From Metellina segmentata (lineage: Eukaryota > Arthropoda > Arachnida > Araneae > Tetragnathidae): a stretch of DNA of 64,000 bases. Under the pieces are notes generated by a model. That model worked only from the letters and a program-made list of their open reading frames with translations. It ran no database searches and had not been told where the DNA came from. The position numbers were made by a program, and so were the translations under genes. The stretch's first letter is position 1. Every line of letters starts with the position of its first letter. Shown here in pieces: positions 54,832 to 64,000 of the stretch. The stretch lies in contig OX375879.1 in NCBI GenBank assembly GCA_947359465.1, positions 94,559,630-94,623,629 on the forward strand, in the 5' to 3' direction.

Positions 54832-56832
54832 GGTCATTCTTGCAAAATGGGCAAAATTCATGTCCCTTCAAAATTTATAGAATTCTATCACTCTGAAGAT
54901 TTTGTCAACTTTCAAGAATAGTTTAGGATCACTTTTATAATCTACAGAACTAGAAAATTAATGACATATTTTTTTATTTTATACATTTTTATAACTTTAA
55001 AATATCAAATATCATTGTCCTGGCATGTCCCTGAGTGAAATTTTACAATTTCTTCATTCATTAGGGTTTTAATACTTATTTATATATTCTTGTAAATAAT
55101 TTATTCTGCTTCTTTATACATTTGAAAGGTTATTAGTTACAATAATGGAAATAATATTGCAAAAATTTCCAAAAGTAACTTCAATAACTATTGTCCCAAG
55201 TAATATCATCATTTTCCTGGCATCTCAGATATCATTATGTGGGCAATTAATAGATGACAGCACTGAGTTAAAAGAATACTTTTCAAGTAACCTGGGGTTG
55301 AGGTTATTTAAATAAATAACTGCCATTTTGAAAAGTTATCAACTTTTTTTTTGGTCAGCACATACAAGTTCAGAGTTTAAGGTTTATGTAAATTGAAGAT
55401 CATTTTCCTGGCTTTGATAAAAATTAAATGTTTGTAGTAAATTTTAAATTTTTTTTATTATCATGTGTATAAAAGATATTTCTTAAATGTGCGTGAAATT
55501 CAAACTGAAATTTTTAAGGGTTCATCCATTAAGTCCTGAACAAGTCTATTTCATCATTATCCTGGCCATCATTGTCCTGCCTTCAACATACCAAGTCAAT
55601 GATGTCAAGACAGGAAAATGATGTTTTATGTTCAGTATTTTATAAATATTTAAATTATTAACAAGATAAATATATTCTTTACTTTTAACTATTAACTTTT
55701 GATTATTTATTCTCCATTGTAATTTTTTTAATAGTAAAATACCTTATCATGGGCTTGAAATTTTTAAACTTATTTGTTTCTTTTATTTAAAACATAATGT
55801 TTTTGTCATTGCACCTAAAAATGTCTAGATATTACTAAATATCCTTTATCACATGCTCTTTTTTATGTTGTAAACAATATATGGACAGATATGAGTGGTA
55901 AAAAGAAACAATCATATGAGGAAAGGTTGTTAAAGAAAAGGTTAGCTGAGAAACGTCGTCAGGAGCATATTAAAAAAAATTCCATAACGTTTGATACAAG
56001 ATAAATTGAAGAGGCATGTGAAATATATGTTAACCAAAAGAAGAAAGGAGTGGTAAAGCCTATAGCTAAAATGAGTTCGAGGCAGAAAAGGGGAATTATA
56101 AAAATAAGAAAGAAAATTCAAAACTCTATCACTTGAACAAGAAATTGTCATCCGATAGAATTGGCTACCCAAACCAAGTGAAAGGGGTATAGATATTCAA
56201 CTTTCAGGTTCTTCAAACCCAGACACAACAAGAGATGATAATGTTAAGAAAAAAAAGTTAGAAGAGATAGAGCAGAAACCTATATTTGTATAAAGAAACT
56301 GGAAGAAAATTTTTTTAAATATACAAGGCAAATGGAAAAATACAAAAAGAAATACTACAGATCAAAAATAGCTGAGAATTGATTGCAGTAATTTTACACC
56401 ACACAGCAAAACACGTAATCTGTTAAAAAAGCATAAAAGTTGCAGTAATAGCTATCCACAATGTTCCTACTTTCTAATAATACTTAAATATTCGAGAATC
56501 CATAATTTCCTGAAGTGTCATGTTCCTAGTAATTTTATTTATGTACTTAATCAGCTGAATTAAAAATACATGGTCATATGAAATGTTCAACAAGAAATTT
56601 ATATGTTTTTTTCTATTTTCATCATTGTCCTGGCAGGTTCGTCATTGTCCTGCCTTCCAATATTTTGAAATATTTTTTTCCTTAACAAAAAGTTAATAAT
56701 TTAGATTGCTGATATTTTTAATTTACTTAATGAACATGGTAGAAAACTATTAGGCCAAAAAAATAAAGTTTTAAAAACCTTCGATTGAAAAAATTTTAAG
56801 AAGCCAATTTTTCCTATTTCACAAGAATGACC
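54832..56832 (+). mobile_element. 2.0-kb TIR element of unassigned family, 6-bp TSD
   Basis: It begins GGTCATTCTTGCAAAATGGG and ends ATTTCACAAGAATGACC. CATATG lies on both sides (54826-54831 and 56833-56838), interrupting LINE ORF2 in frame near its end. TCATT(G/T/A)TCCTG(G/C)C occurs seven times directly (55011, 55208, 55399, 55553, 55568, 56621, 56641) and once inverted (55611-55622). A decayed basic frame at 55893-56095 reads YEERLLKKRLAEKRRQEHIK then VNQKKKGVVKPIAKMSSRQK, possibly the N-terminus of a lost transposase. No DDE domain was recognised. Confidence 0.8.
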
Positions 56833-57129
56833 CATATGCTTATTTTTAAACTCTAATCCTCGTTTCTAAATCTTTTTCATTCTTGAAGTATCATTTTTTC
56901 TTCTAGAGGCACAAGGCAAAGCAGCCAAGCCTCAAAAAACCTGCTTTTTCTCCAAAGAAAGAGCATCATCATAGTCGGCTAACCAGAGGATTAATATAAT
57001 AAATGATATGAACGTTTATGTTTGGTCTGCTGCAGACTGACGATCTCGCTGAATTGTCTTATTTTGTTTGCAACTCCGCATTAGTTGGTTAGGTATAAGT
57101 TATTTTATTGCAAAATCTAGTCTAGATCT

Positions 57130-58160
57130 CAAATGTAGAAGGATGGTACAAAATGGTCGATGAAAATTACAGAACATAGTGAAAAGTCCTTGATTTTTTT
57201 TTTAACTTCCCCCGTGATGAAATTATTGGTTGCCTAGTATAGATAGTGTAATTTCATCTTGCATTGGAACTTGTCCAGACTGCTTTCCTCCGTGACAGGT
57301 ACGCAATTTGAGCTTCAGAAAGGGGCAGTTCCCCTCGCCGTTCTGAATGGCGCCTGTGTTTCCGCTAAACTCAAACCTTTTTTAATATTTATTTTGAGCC
57401 GTTCGTAATGTGTGTTCTAAGCTTGGTGCTGGAAGAAGTTGCAACAACAATGCCATGGGAGGTCCCAACAGACGTATTACAGGATGAGTAGAAATTACTC
57501 CAAAGAGAATTTAAGGAAGAAGGATTTAGAATGAAGCCTATTGAAGTTTACTGGAACCAGTTCTTCAGCCTGCGAGACATTAGTGGTATGGATTCTAAGT
57601 ACCCAGTTGTGTCAAAGCTAGTGAAGGCTGCTCTGTCATTTTCTCTTGGTAGTGCTGACATTGCACGTGGCTTCTTAGCCTCGGGAAGAGCTCACACTCA
57701 CTGCATTGATGACGTTCAAAAGTAGCTTGGCAAATGTTGACAATCAACCTTATTTGATGCCGATCACATCAAAGCTAATGGATATGTTAAATGTTGCATA
57801 TAAATCTTACAATGCTTATTTAGGCAATGTAGAATGGAAGGTACAAGAAAAATTGAACAATGACAGGAAAGAAAAATAAAGACTTGAAGCAGAGAAAAAG
57901 GAAGCCAATGATAGGCTCAAGATGGGGATGAAAAAGATTTAAGAAAGCAGCACTTGCTCAGGCAATGATTGAAGGGGCGGCAAAAGTCTCAGATGATTCT
58001 GGTCAGCAAAGACAGACTTTAAAAAATGCACATTCTTCTCTTGAGAAGAAAAAGACAAAATTAATTTCAGACTTTTTCGACAAAAAAAATCGGACATAAT
58101 CTTTTAAAGAAAAGGAAGTAATTCTTCAAGCTATGGCAAAAATGAACAACATATTTAAAA
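57130..58160 (+). pseudogene. hAT transposase C-terminal remnant
   Basis: The frame 57420-57725 reads LVLEEVATTMPWEVPTDVLQ, MKPIEVYWNQFFSLRDISGM and KYPVVSKLVKAALSFSLGSA DIARGF, the hAT dimerisation domain (cf. KALLSLSHGNADVERGFS). It continues in shifted frames with MPITSKLMDMLNVAYKSYNA. The left flank at 57175-57320 (GAAAAGTCCTTGATTTT, GCATTGGAACTTGTCCAGAC) matches the interior of the hAT element at 61518-62990, so both belong to one family. Neither end of this copy is intact. Confidence 0.8.
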
Positions 58161-58164
58161 ATCA

Positions 58165-59808
58165 TGTTTACAAATTTTATTATTTTTCTTGTTAATATCG
58201 TTTCAAAATAATATGCTTTTAAATTAATAAAATAAATATCCTTCCAAAGGAAGAAAAGAAAAAGATTGGGGTCTGGGGAGGATCGTTTTTCTTTTCTGTC
58301 TTTATACTTGAATATATTAGTTATTATTGTTATTTGTCAGTTTGTTCGATTAATCACTTATTCGCACTTTTTTTGTTCAATTAGTCACTTTTTTTACGCC
58401 TTAACCCCTGAGCTACTGATAATTTTAAAATGATCATTTCCATTGCTGAAAGAATCTTGGAAGGACTCTTAAACACTTGTTTTTTCAGTCCAAGAAAAAT
58501 CTTTTGTATCTTTGGTACATATTGGTTTGAGTGTTTCTTCTACCACGTAAAATAATATGGAATGAGTATAAGATGCTGTACAGAATTTAAGTATACACTA
58601 CTATTTTAAGGATGGAAGTACTGTAACCTAACTCGACAAGAAAAAAGAAACAGTGACACCTAAGAAGTTAGCTGTTGGGCTTCAACCATCATCAAACCAA
58701 AAAAAATTTATGTGTTCATTATTTATTATATCAATTACAATTAGGATATTAGGACAATATCAAGGTGGTTGAGTTCTATTTGGACATGCTGCCCAAACAC
58801 AAGACAAATAACATCAAGTATTGGACTTACACACACATAAAGAATTACAGACACAAAAGATATAATTCCCAATGAGTAATCGAACCTATCCCATCACAAT
58901 TACTCACAGATTGCTAGCTCAGTGGACAAATTTTACAAGCCTCGATAGCTGTGACAAGATCTAACAGATTTGCTTGAAAATGTTACACTAATTTTGATCA
59001 AAAGGTTTGATTTATGTATAAACATCATTTCAGAATTGACTTGGAGGAAGCAAAGTTTTATATGGAATACCAGATTTGGTATACTGCCTTCCTTTCCCTC
59101 AAACTTGATTTTCCAGTTTCCATGCATAGTTTTTACATTTTATCCTGCCTGTACTTAATGCACTATCTACTACAAGGGCTTCCAGGATATATCTCCTTTA
59201 GGTGTTTAAGAACTTCGTGGACTTAAGGTGCCTTAGTGGATATGTTCTTTCTCCATGGTATTTACTATCTTGGGTAAACACAGGAATCGCAGCTCCAGAA
59301 CAGCCAAGTAGCCATTTTTATAGTAGTACTACTAAATTATTAATATGTAAGAAATTCTAAACTATCTGGGAACCTTTTCCTTAGCCTGCCCTCCTTAAAT
59401 GATGCCACTGGATTCAAGTGTAAAGTAAACTGACTACATTCATTAGCTACAGTGTCTAGCAGTTCCTTTTTGCTTTCTTTTAACATTTCACTTTAGAAAA
59501 TGGGCATAAATCATAGGAGACATCACACCAGAGGTCTCACAATTGCAGAGGCCATGTGAAAACATTCACTTTACACACAAAATAATTGACTGGAAAATAC
59601 TTAAAACAAGGTAAAAATTCTGCTAAAAATTAAAACATTTCCTTGGGAAAATGCTTTAAAATATTTCTGAAACACTAAATTTTTAGACACTAGTGCTCAC
59701 CCTGTCATGTTATATAGGACAATCAAAACTATTTAGATGTTTGAAGGGTTGATCAATGTAATTAAAACCACATTCAGACATGAAGCTGAAAAATTAAATT
59801 TTTTATAG
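58165..59808. other. no gene recognised; upstream of the oxidoreductase gene
   Basis: This is AT-rich sequence. It should contain the promoter or a 5' UTR exon of the following gene, because an acceptor (TTTTATAG) sits 15 bp before its ATG. No core promoter motif is clear enough to call. Confidence 0.45.
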
Positions 59809-59940
59809 GATACAGTTACAAGCATGGAAGTGTATGATTTATGTATCATTGGTGCTGGTATGTTTGGATCTGCTGCAGCTAGACATGCCTCAGTGGATCC
59901 ATCAATACGTGTGTGCTTAATTGGACCCAAAGAACCAACT
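59809..59940 (+). CDS. FAD-dependent oxidoreductase (DAO/sarcosine-oxidase-like), first coding exon
   Basis: An AG acceptor at 59807-59808 precedes a short leader and ATG at 59824. The exon encodes MEVYDLCIIGAGMFGSAAAR followed by HASVDPSIRVCLIGPKEPT. IIGAG-FGSAAARHA is the GxGxxG dinucleotide-binding motif that binds the ADP part of FAD, and RVCLIGP is the second beta strand. The donor is GTAAGT at 59941, phase 0. These enzymes oxidise secondary or N-methyl amines and release H2O2, often in peroxisomes. The substrate cannot be told from this fragment. The gene continues past the window. Confidence 0.85.
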
Positions 59941-61008
59941 GTAAGTTTAAATCCATAATTATATATTAATAGGTAGAACTCTGACCACTTTCCAATATCA
60001 GGACATCAAATCTCTGCCTTTTTCTAAAAATTGCTAAAATGCAACAAGTAAAATTTTAAAATATTATGATTTAGAGGTGTTCAGTATTTTGTTATGACTT
60101 TTTTATCTATGACTTTGTAATTGAGTACAAGTGTTGGATGAATTATGACAAAATTAAATTTCTCACACAATTTAGAATCAAAGTTAAGCTTGAAAAACAT
60201 CTACACAATTTTCGCTTTATTACCAAAATATTCTTCTTAATTTCAATTTCAATACATATTTTGTGGGGGATATGTATGAACATAATGATTTACAAATGGA
60301 GCCTGACTTTGATAACTATTTGCATTTGTGTAACTATTGCTTTTTTTCTCTTAAAGGCTTTTATTTTGAGTCACTGACAGTTGTACATTTACAGAATAGA
60401 TTGTTGCGTTAACAGATATATTAGAGTGCAGATTGTGAAAAAAAGGACCAAATGTTCGAAAAAATTGTCATACAGGTCAAAGCATTCGGAAAACTTATAT
60501 GTGAAAATTGACAATTGGGTCTGAAACTCTTCACTTATTAAAACAGAATTCAAAGGTGCAAAATACAACTGATGACCATTATTTCGAACCATGGGCAATT
60601 TTTCTGCAGTCCTTTTGATTAAAAGTATTGAAAATTATCTTCAAACATCTAACTGTTAAACTCAAACAGTTAAGACTCTTTCATATAAGGATTCAAAAAA
60701 TGAATTAAACCTTTTTATGAAAAATAATCAGAACTTTGCAATCAAATGAAGTAATAAAAAAAAACAATCATTTCCTCTGTAATAACATATGTGCCATATA
60801 TTTGAAAGTTACCAATCTTGTATTACAGAAGAAGTCATGCTTTCTGTGTGTATGGACCAAATCTGCTATGTTTTCATATATTTCACTTCTTTTGCTGTGC
60901 ATTGACTTCAGGTTGCAAAAAACTGGCCATGCAGTGACAAACCAAACTAAATCATTGTGCATTTTGATTGAGAAGGTTTGACTATATTTCAGATTTTAAG
61001 GTCTTTCA

Positions 61009-61460
61009 TCTACTATTATAAAAGGAAGTGTTTGTCTGTGTACTCTGCTCAGTGTCCTGACGAACTTATGGCACTTACAATAATGAAATTTGGCACACAG
61101 GTAGTCCGAATTTTTATAGATTTTTCTGTCCAGCCTGAATTTTAAAATTTAATCTTGAACATTTTAAAATTAATTTATTAATTTCTTTCACCTTTTGTCC
61201 TTCTCTCCGGAATGTGACGTCATTGAAGAATGGCGAGGATTTTGCGATTTTCAATCGCTGACGTCACAAGCGTTTTTCATCTTAATGCCCTTAGAAACAT
61301 GCCACATTTTCTGATTCTAGTATGTTTTGATTTACATTGTTGATAATAGCCACTTTGAGGCCATCACGACGTTGCCTGTAGAGTATGTTTGCAAAGCAAA
61401 CCAAATGGTAATACGTAGCAATCACCGGGGGTTGGCAAGCATTAGCGAGCAGTGCTCACA
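61009..61460 (+). mobile_element. Helitron 5' end and interior (family 2-related)
   Basis: It begins TCTACTATTATAAAAGGAAG after A, then TGTTTGTCTGTGTACTCTGC and AATGAAATTTGGCACACAGG, like the 5' ends at 28172 and 31032. Near 61380-61455 it has GCAAAGCAAACCAAATGGTA and CACCGGGGGTTGGCAAGCAT, the family 2 interior. The usual GGGGCGAAGCCCCCTAG end is not present, perhaps because the hAT insertion at 61518 and decay removed it. Confidence 0.65.
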
Positions 61461-61517
61461 CCTGACCCTGCGAAAAGAACTGTCATGGGCAATGCCGTGC
61501 TGTTGTACTATATGCAT

Positions 61518-62990
61518 CAGGGTTCCCACGGTCCTTGAAAAGTCCTTGAAAGTCCTTGAATTTTGTTTTCCTAACTAGAGGCCCTTGAAAGTCCTTGAAA
61601 ATTACGAAACTTGGTAAAAAGTCCTTGAAAGTACTTGATTTTTTTGACTAGTACATAATTGCGTTGGAACTTGTGTCCAAACTAGTTTCCTTCACGGCAG
61701 GTGCGCAATTTTAGCATCATTCTGAAGTGTTATGTGTTTTGACACCACGTTTTATATATATGAACAACCATAATGGGTGATGTATACATGAACCACATGA
61801 TATGTATATATGAACACACAAGGTCATACACCATGTTTCATTGATGCGTCGTCCCATCGCTTTTTTGCATAAACTATACAAACATACAAAAGTTCCGCCT
61901 CTTTGAACATTTCTTAAAATTGTCTCAGGGATTGATGAAGAAATACAAAGAAAATATTAAGGTTTTTTGAAGGGGGTCACTGTTTTTTTTTTTTCATTTT
62001 TATAATATTAAAGAAATTATACAATTGACGTTGTACGTTCAAGAATGAAAACTTAACAGTTTAGGATACTGAATTATCCGTTTTTGTAAAACGAAGAAGT
62101 TTCTTCAAGCACGCTCAACGATTCGGGCTTTGCATAAAATTTGGACTACCTGAGGTATCAATCTGGTGTAAAATTTTCCGCAGATTTCAAATCCGTTAAA
62201 ATGTTTGCTCTATTTTTAACGATCGCGAAGATAGGAAACCTCTTATAGACATTTTTTGTGTTCGTAATGATTATCTTCGTCAAATGTGGCCGAATTCGTA
62301 TTGCGAAAATATAAAAGTTTCAGTGGAAAAGTTATTGATTTACAGAAAAGCACATTTAAGGTATCCTTGTAAAATTTTCTACAGATTTCAAATACGTTGA
62401 AATTTTTACTATCTTTAACGATCGTGAAGATAGAAACTTGGACCAGAGAACAAAAAATCCGTAACACCGCAGTCAAAACTTTGGATTTGTTTTGTTTCTC
62501 AAACAAAATAAACCACGACAGCCATCTTCTGTAGTGGCCATGGACGAGAGCAAAACGAAAACGGAGATTGTGTCGATCGAACCATGTGTTCCCATACTCT
62601 TCCTCGTGCCACCAAAGAATTTATCGTACGATATTTTACCGCACGACCGAAATTGATATGTGTGCAAATAGCCTGATAGTTAGCATTGAGACGAAAAGCA
62701 TACTTTGCAAAAAAATTCACAGGTTCTGTGATAAAAGAAAATCCAAGTTATAACCAAAATTGATGACAATCTTTCCTCTTTTCTTAGACTGTCAGATGTT
62801 TAAAAAAGAGTAAAAAAAAATTTTTTTTTTTTTAAATATATTTTTCACATTTTTCTGTTTAATTGACAACTTTTGCACATACTTTGTTTTAGGTCGCTAT
62901 AAAAAATTTTAGGTCCTTGAAAAAAATATTTTTGGTTTTGAAAAGTCCTTAAAAGTCCTTGAATTTTTTTTGGACAAAGGCGTGGGAACC
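61518..62990. mobile_element. non-autonomous hAT element, near-complete
   Basis: The left end CAGGGTTCCCACGGTCCTTG is followed by several AAGTCCTTGAAAGTCC units. The right end has AAAAGTCCTTGAATTTT and finishes CGTGGGAACC. The flanks ATATGCAT (left) and ATGTGCAT (right) are an imperfect 8-bp duplication. The last three bases of the right terminus appear lost. It contains no transposase but shares GCGTTGGAACTTGTGTCCAA with the coding remnant at 57130-58160. Confidence 0.85.
62155..62445. repeat. duplicated 80-bp segment also found at 31364
   Basis: TGTAAAATTTTCCGCAGATT followed by TCAAATCCGTTAAAA..TTTAACGATCGCGAAGATAG (62170-62235) recurs as a diverged copy at 62367-62432. It occurs again as the reverse complement at 31364-31430 (GATCGTTAAAGATAGAG..GGATTTGAAATCTGCGGAAA). 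It lies inside the hAT element at 61518-62990. Confidence 0.75.
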
Positions 62991-63600
62991 ATGTGCATGT
63001 GTAGTGGCCATTGTCAGGTTTCGGACATTGCTAGCCATTGATGCATAAATGATTGCAGGTGTAAACAACATTTGAGATCCTCTAGACTAGTGAATTGTGT
63101 GAATATTTCATCTGAGTTTGATCCAATCATGGGATGGTAGCACTCAGGTTGATTATCAAACTAATTTAATTCATTTGGGTGTAGCCTCCAAATGAATTTC
63201 TTTCCAAACTCATTGGGAGGTGGTTTGAGTAAATTCATTCTGCATAGTGATATTGCCATGTATAGGACCTGCACAAGCATATAATTTCAAAAATGGCAAA
63301 GCACCTTCAGCCATGGTGTATGTTATGTGTTGATTGTGTGTCAAAAATAAATATTATGCTGTTAAAGGTGTAGATTCACATATATCAACCTTCTAAGAAA
63401 TCACCCTGTCAACTCTTGCTGCTGCACGTGTGTTCAAGGAAAGGAATTGAACATAGTTTAGTGATGTCGCATCTTAATTCTGAATTAGTTTTTAATTATG
63501 TATGCGTTTTCTTACTTATTTTGTGCAGCTCAGGAGCATAACCATCATAAATTTACCACCTTTTGGAATTAGAATTTCTTTTGACATTTATTTTTTTAAG

Positions 63601-63742
63601 GTTGAAGAAAGACAAGAACGTGAAATTTACAGCTGTCATTATGACGAAGGAAGAATTGTGTTAGCTTCTTCATCTTTGCACGCATACAATACACTGTCAA
63701 AACTTTCAGTAGAAAGACTCTGTGACCTCGAAATGTTGTCAG
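63601..63742 (+). CDS. FAD-dependent oxidoreductase, second coding exon
   Basis: After the acceptor TTTTTAAG it encodes VEERQEREIYSCHYDEGRIV followed by LASSSLHAYNTLSKLSVERL and CDLEMLSG. The block G-HYDEGRI---------W--L---S--RY--IE--SG is what follows the first Rossmann strands in arthropod DAO-type oxidases of this kind. The donor is GTGAGA at 63743. Splicing to the previous exon keeps phase 0. The rest of the gene lies beyond position 64000. Confidence 0.82.
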
Positions 63743-64000
63743 GTGAGACAATTACTGTCAAGTATATAACAGGTCTTAGAAAACTTAGTTGAAATAATTG
63801 GGAAGTATTCAGTGAATTAGTAATAATCTTTCAATACAACTGATCGCAATGTACAAATCTTACATGGAAAGCATTGAACTAATATTCTGAAGTAGCATTT
63901 AACATTGAATCGACTTTAATTCAAGGAACCTTTTTATTCAAGGAAATGCAATAATACAATCAAATGCAAATTTCCTTGAGTAAAACCTATCTAATGATTT

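Larger units (their letters stand above)
47570..57000 (+). mobile_element. I-group LINE, nearly full length, with two nested insertions
   Basis: It contains ORF1 (48138-49148) and ORF2 (49435 to about 56869) in order on the + strand, a 5' leader and a short AT-rich 3' tail (GGATTAATATAATAA). The RNase H domain places it in the I superfamily rather than Jockey. Insertions at about 51053-52890 and 54832-56832 interrupt ORF2. The 5' limit is a guess because no target duplication was found. Removing the insertions leaves about 5.6 kb, a normal LINE length. Confidence 0.8.

Noticed and set aside
62243..62720. Several minus-strand open frames near 62.2-62.7 kb
   Set aside because: They lie inside a non-autonomous hAT element and show no transposase similarity.

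Overview
This is an AT-rich animal genomic window with long introns, consistent GT-AG splice sites and a very heavy load of decayed transposable elements. The gene families, the SINEs, the DD41D mariner-type, Tc1, hAT, Helitron and I-group LINE content all suggest an arthropod. The sequence alone does not let me name the species or order.

Two host genes can be supported. The first is a secreted animal haem peroxidase on the + strand. Twelve phase-consistent exons between 2929 and 27627 encode about 645 residues, from a signal peptide to the end of the catalytic domain. A candidate last exon lies at 30555. The Met-coding first exon is not identified. The second is the 5' end of an FAD-dependent amine oxidase (DAO/sarcosine-oxidase-like) gene on the + strand, with exons at 59824-59940 and 63601-63742, which runs off the right edge.

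Layout: 1-1.2 kb is a Tc1-like transposase pseudogene with an internal 109-bp tandem repeat. 2.9-30.7 kb is the peroxidase gene, whose introns hold MITEs (several with clear 8-bp target duplications), SINE copies, Helitrons, a Tigger/jerky-like element with a Helitron inside it, and mariner fragments. 31-45 kb is a transposon graveyard: hAT remnant, palindromic MITE, Tc1 element with intact ends, hAT element with intact TSD, probable solo LTR, complete non-autonomous Helitron, and a DD41D mariner split by a LINE. 45-47.5 kb holds tandem Helitrons, a tRNA-derived SINE and a (TA)n tract. 47.6-57.0 kb is a large I-group LINE (ORF1 with zinc knuckles; ORF2 with endonuclease, reverse transcriptase and RNase H) broken by two later DNA-transposon insertions. 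One of these carries an ISXO2/Merlin-type transposase remnant. The other is a 2.0-kb element of unassigned family. 57.1-58.1 kb is a hAT transposase remnant, and 59.8 kb to the end is the oxidoreductase gene, whose first intron contains another hAT element and Helitron pieces.

The most notable points are these. The peroxidase lacks three usual haem-site residues (both haem-ester acids and the Asn partner of the proximal His), while an intronic partial duplicate of its distal-His exon codes for the acid. There are several precisely dated nestings of transposons. The 2.0-kb element carries a recurring TCATTGTCCTGGC-type motif. I found no CRISPR array, rRNA, functional tRNA or prokaryotic feature.
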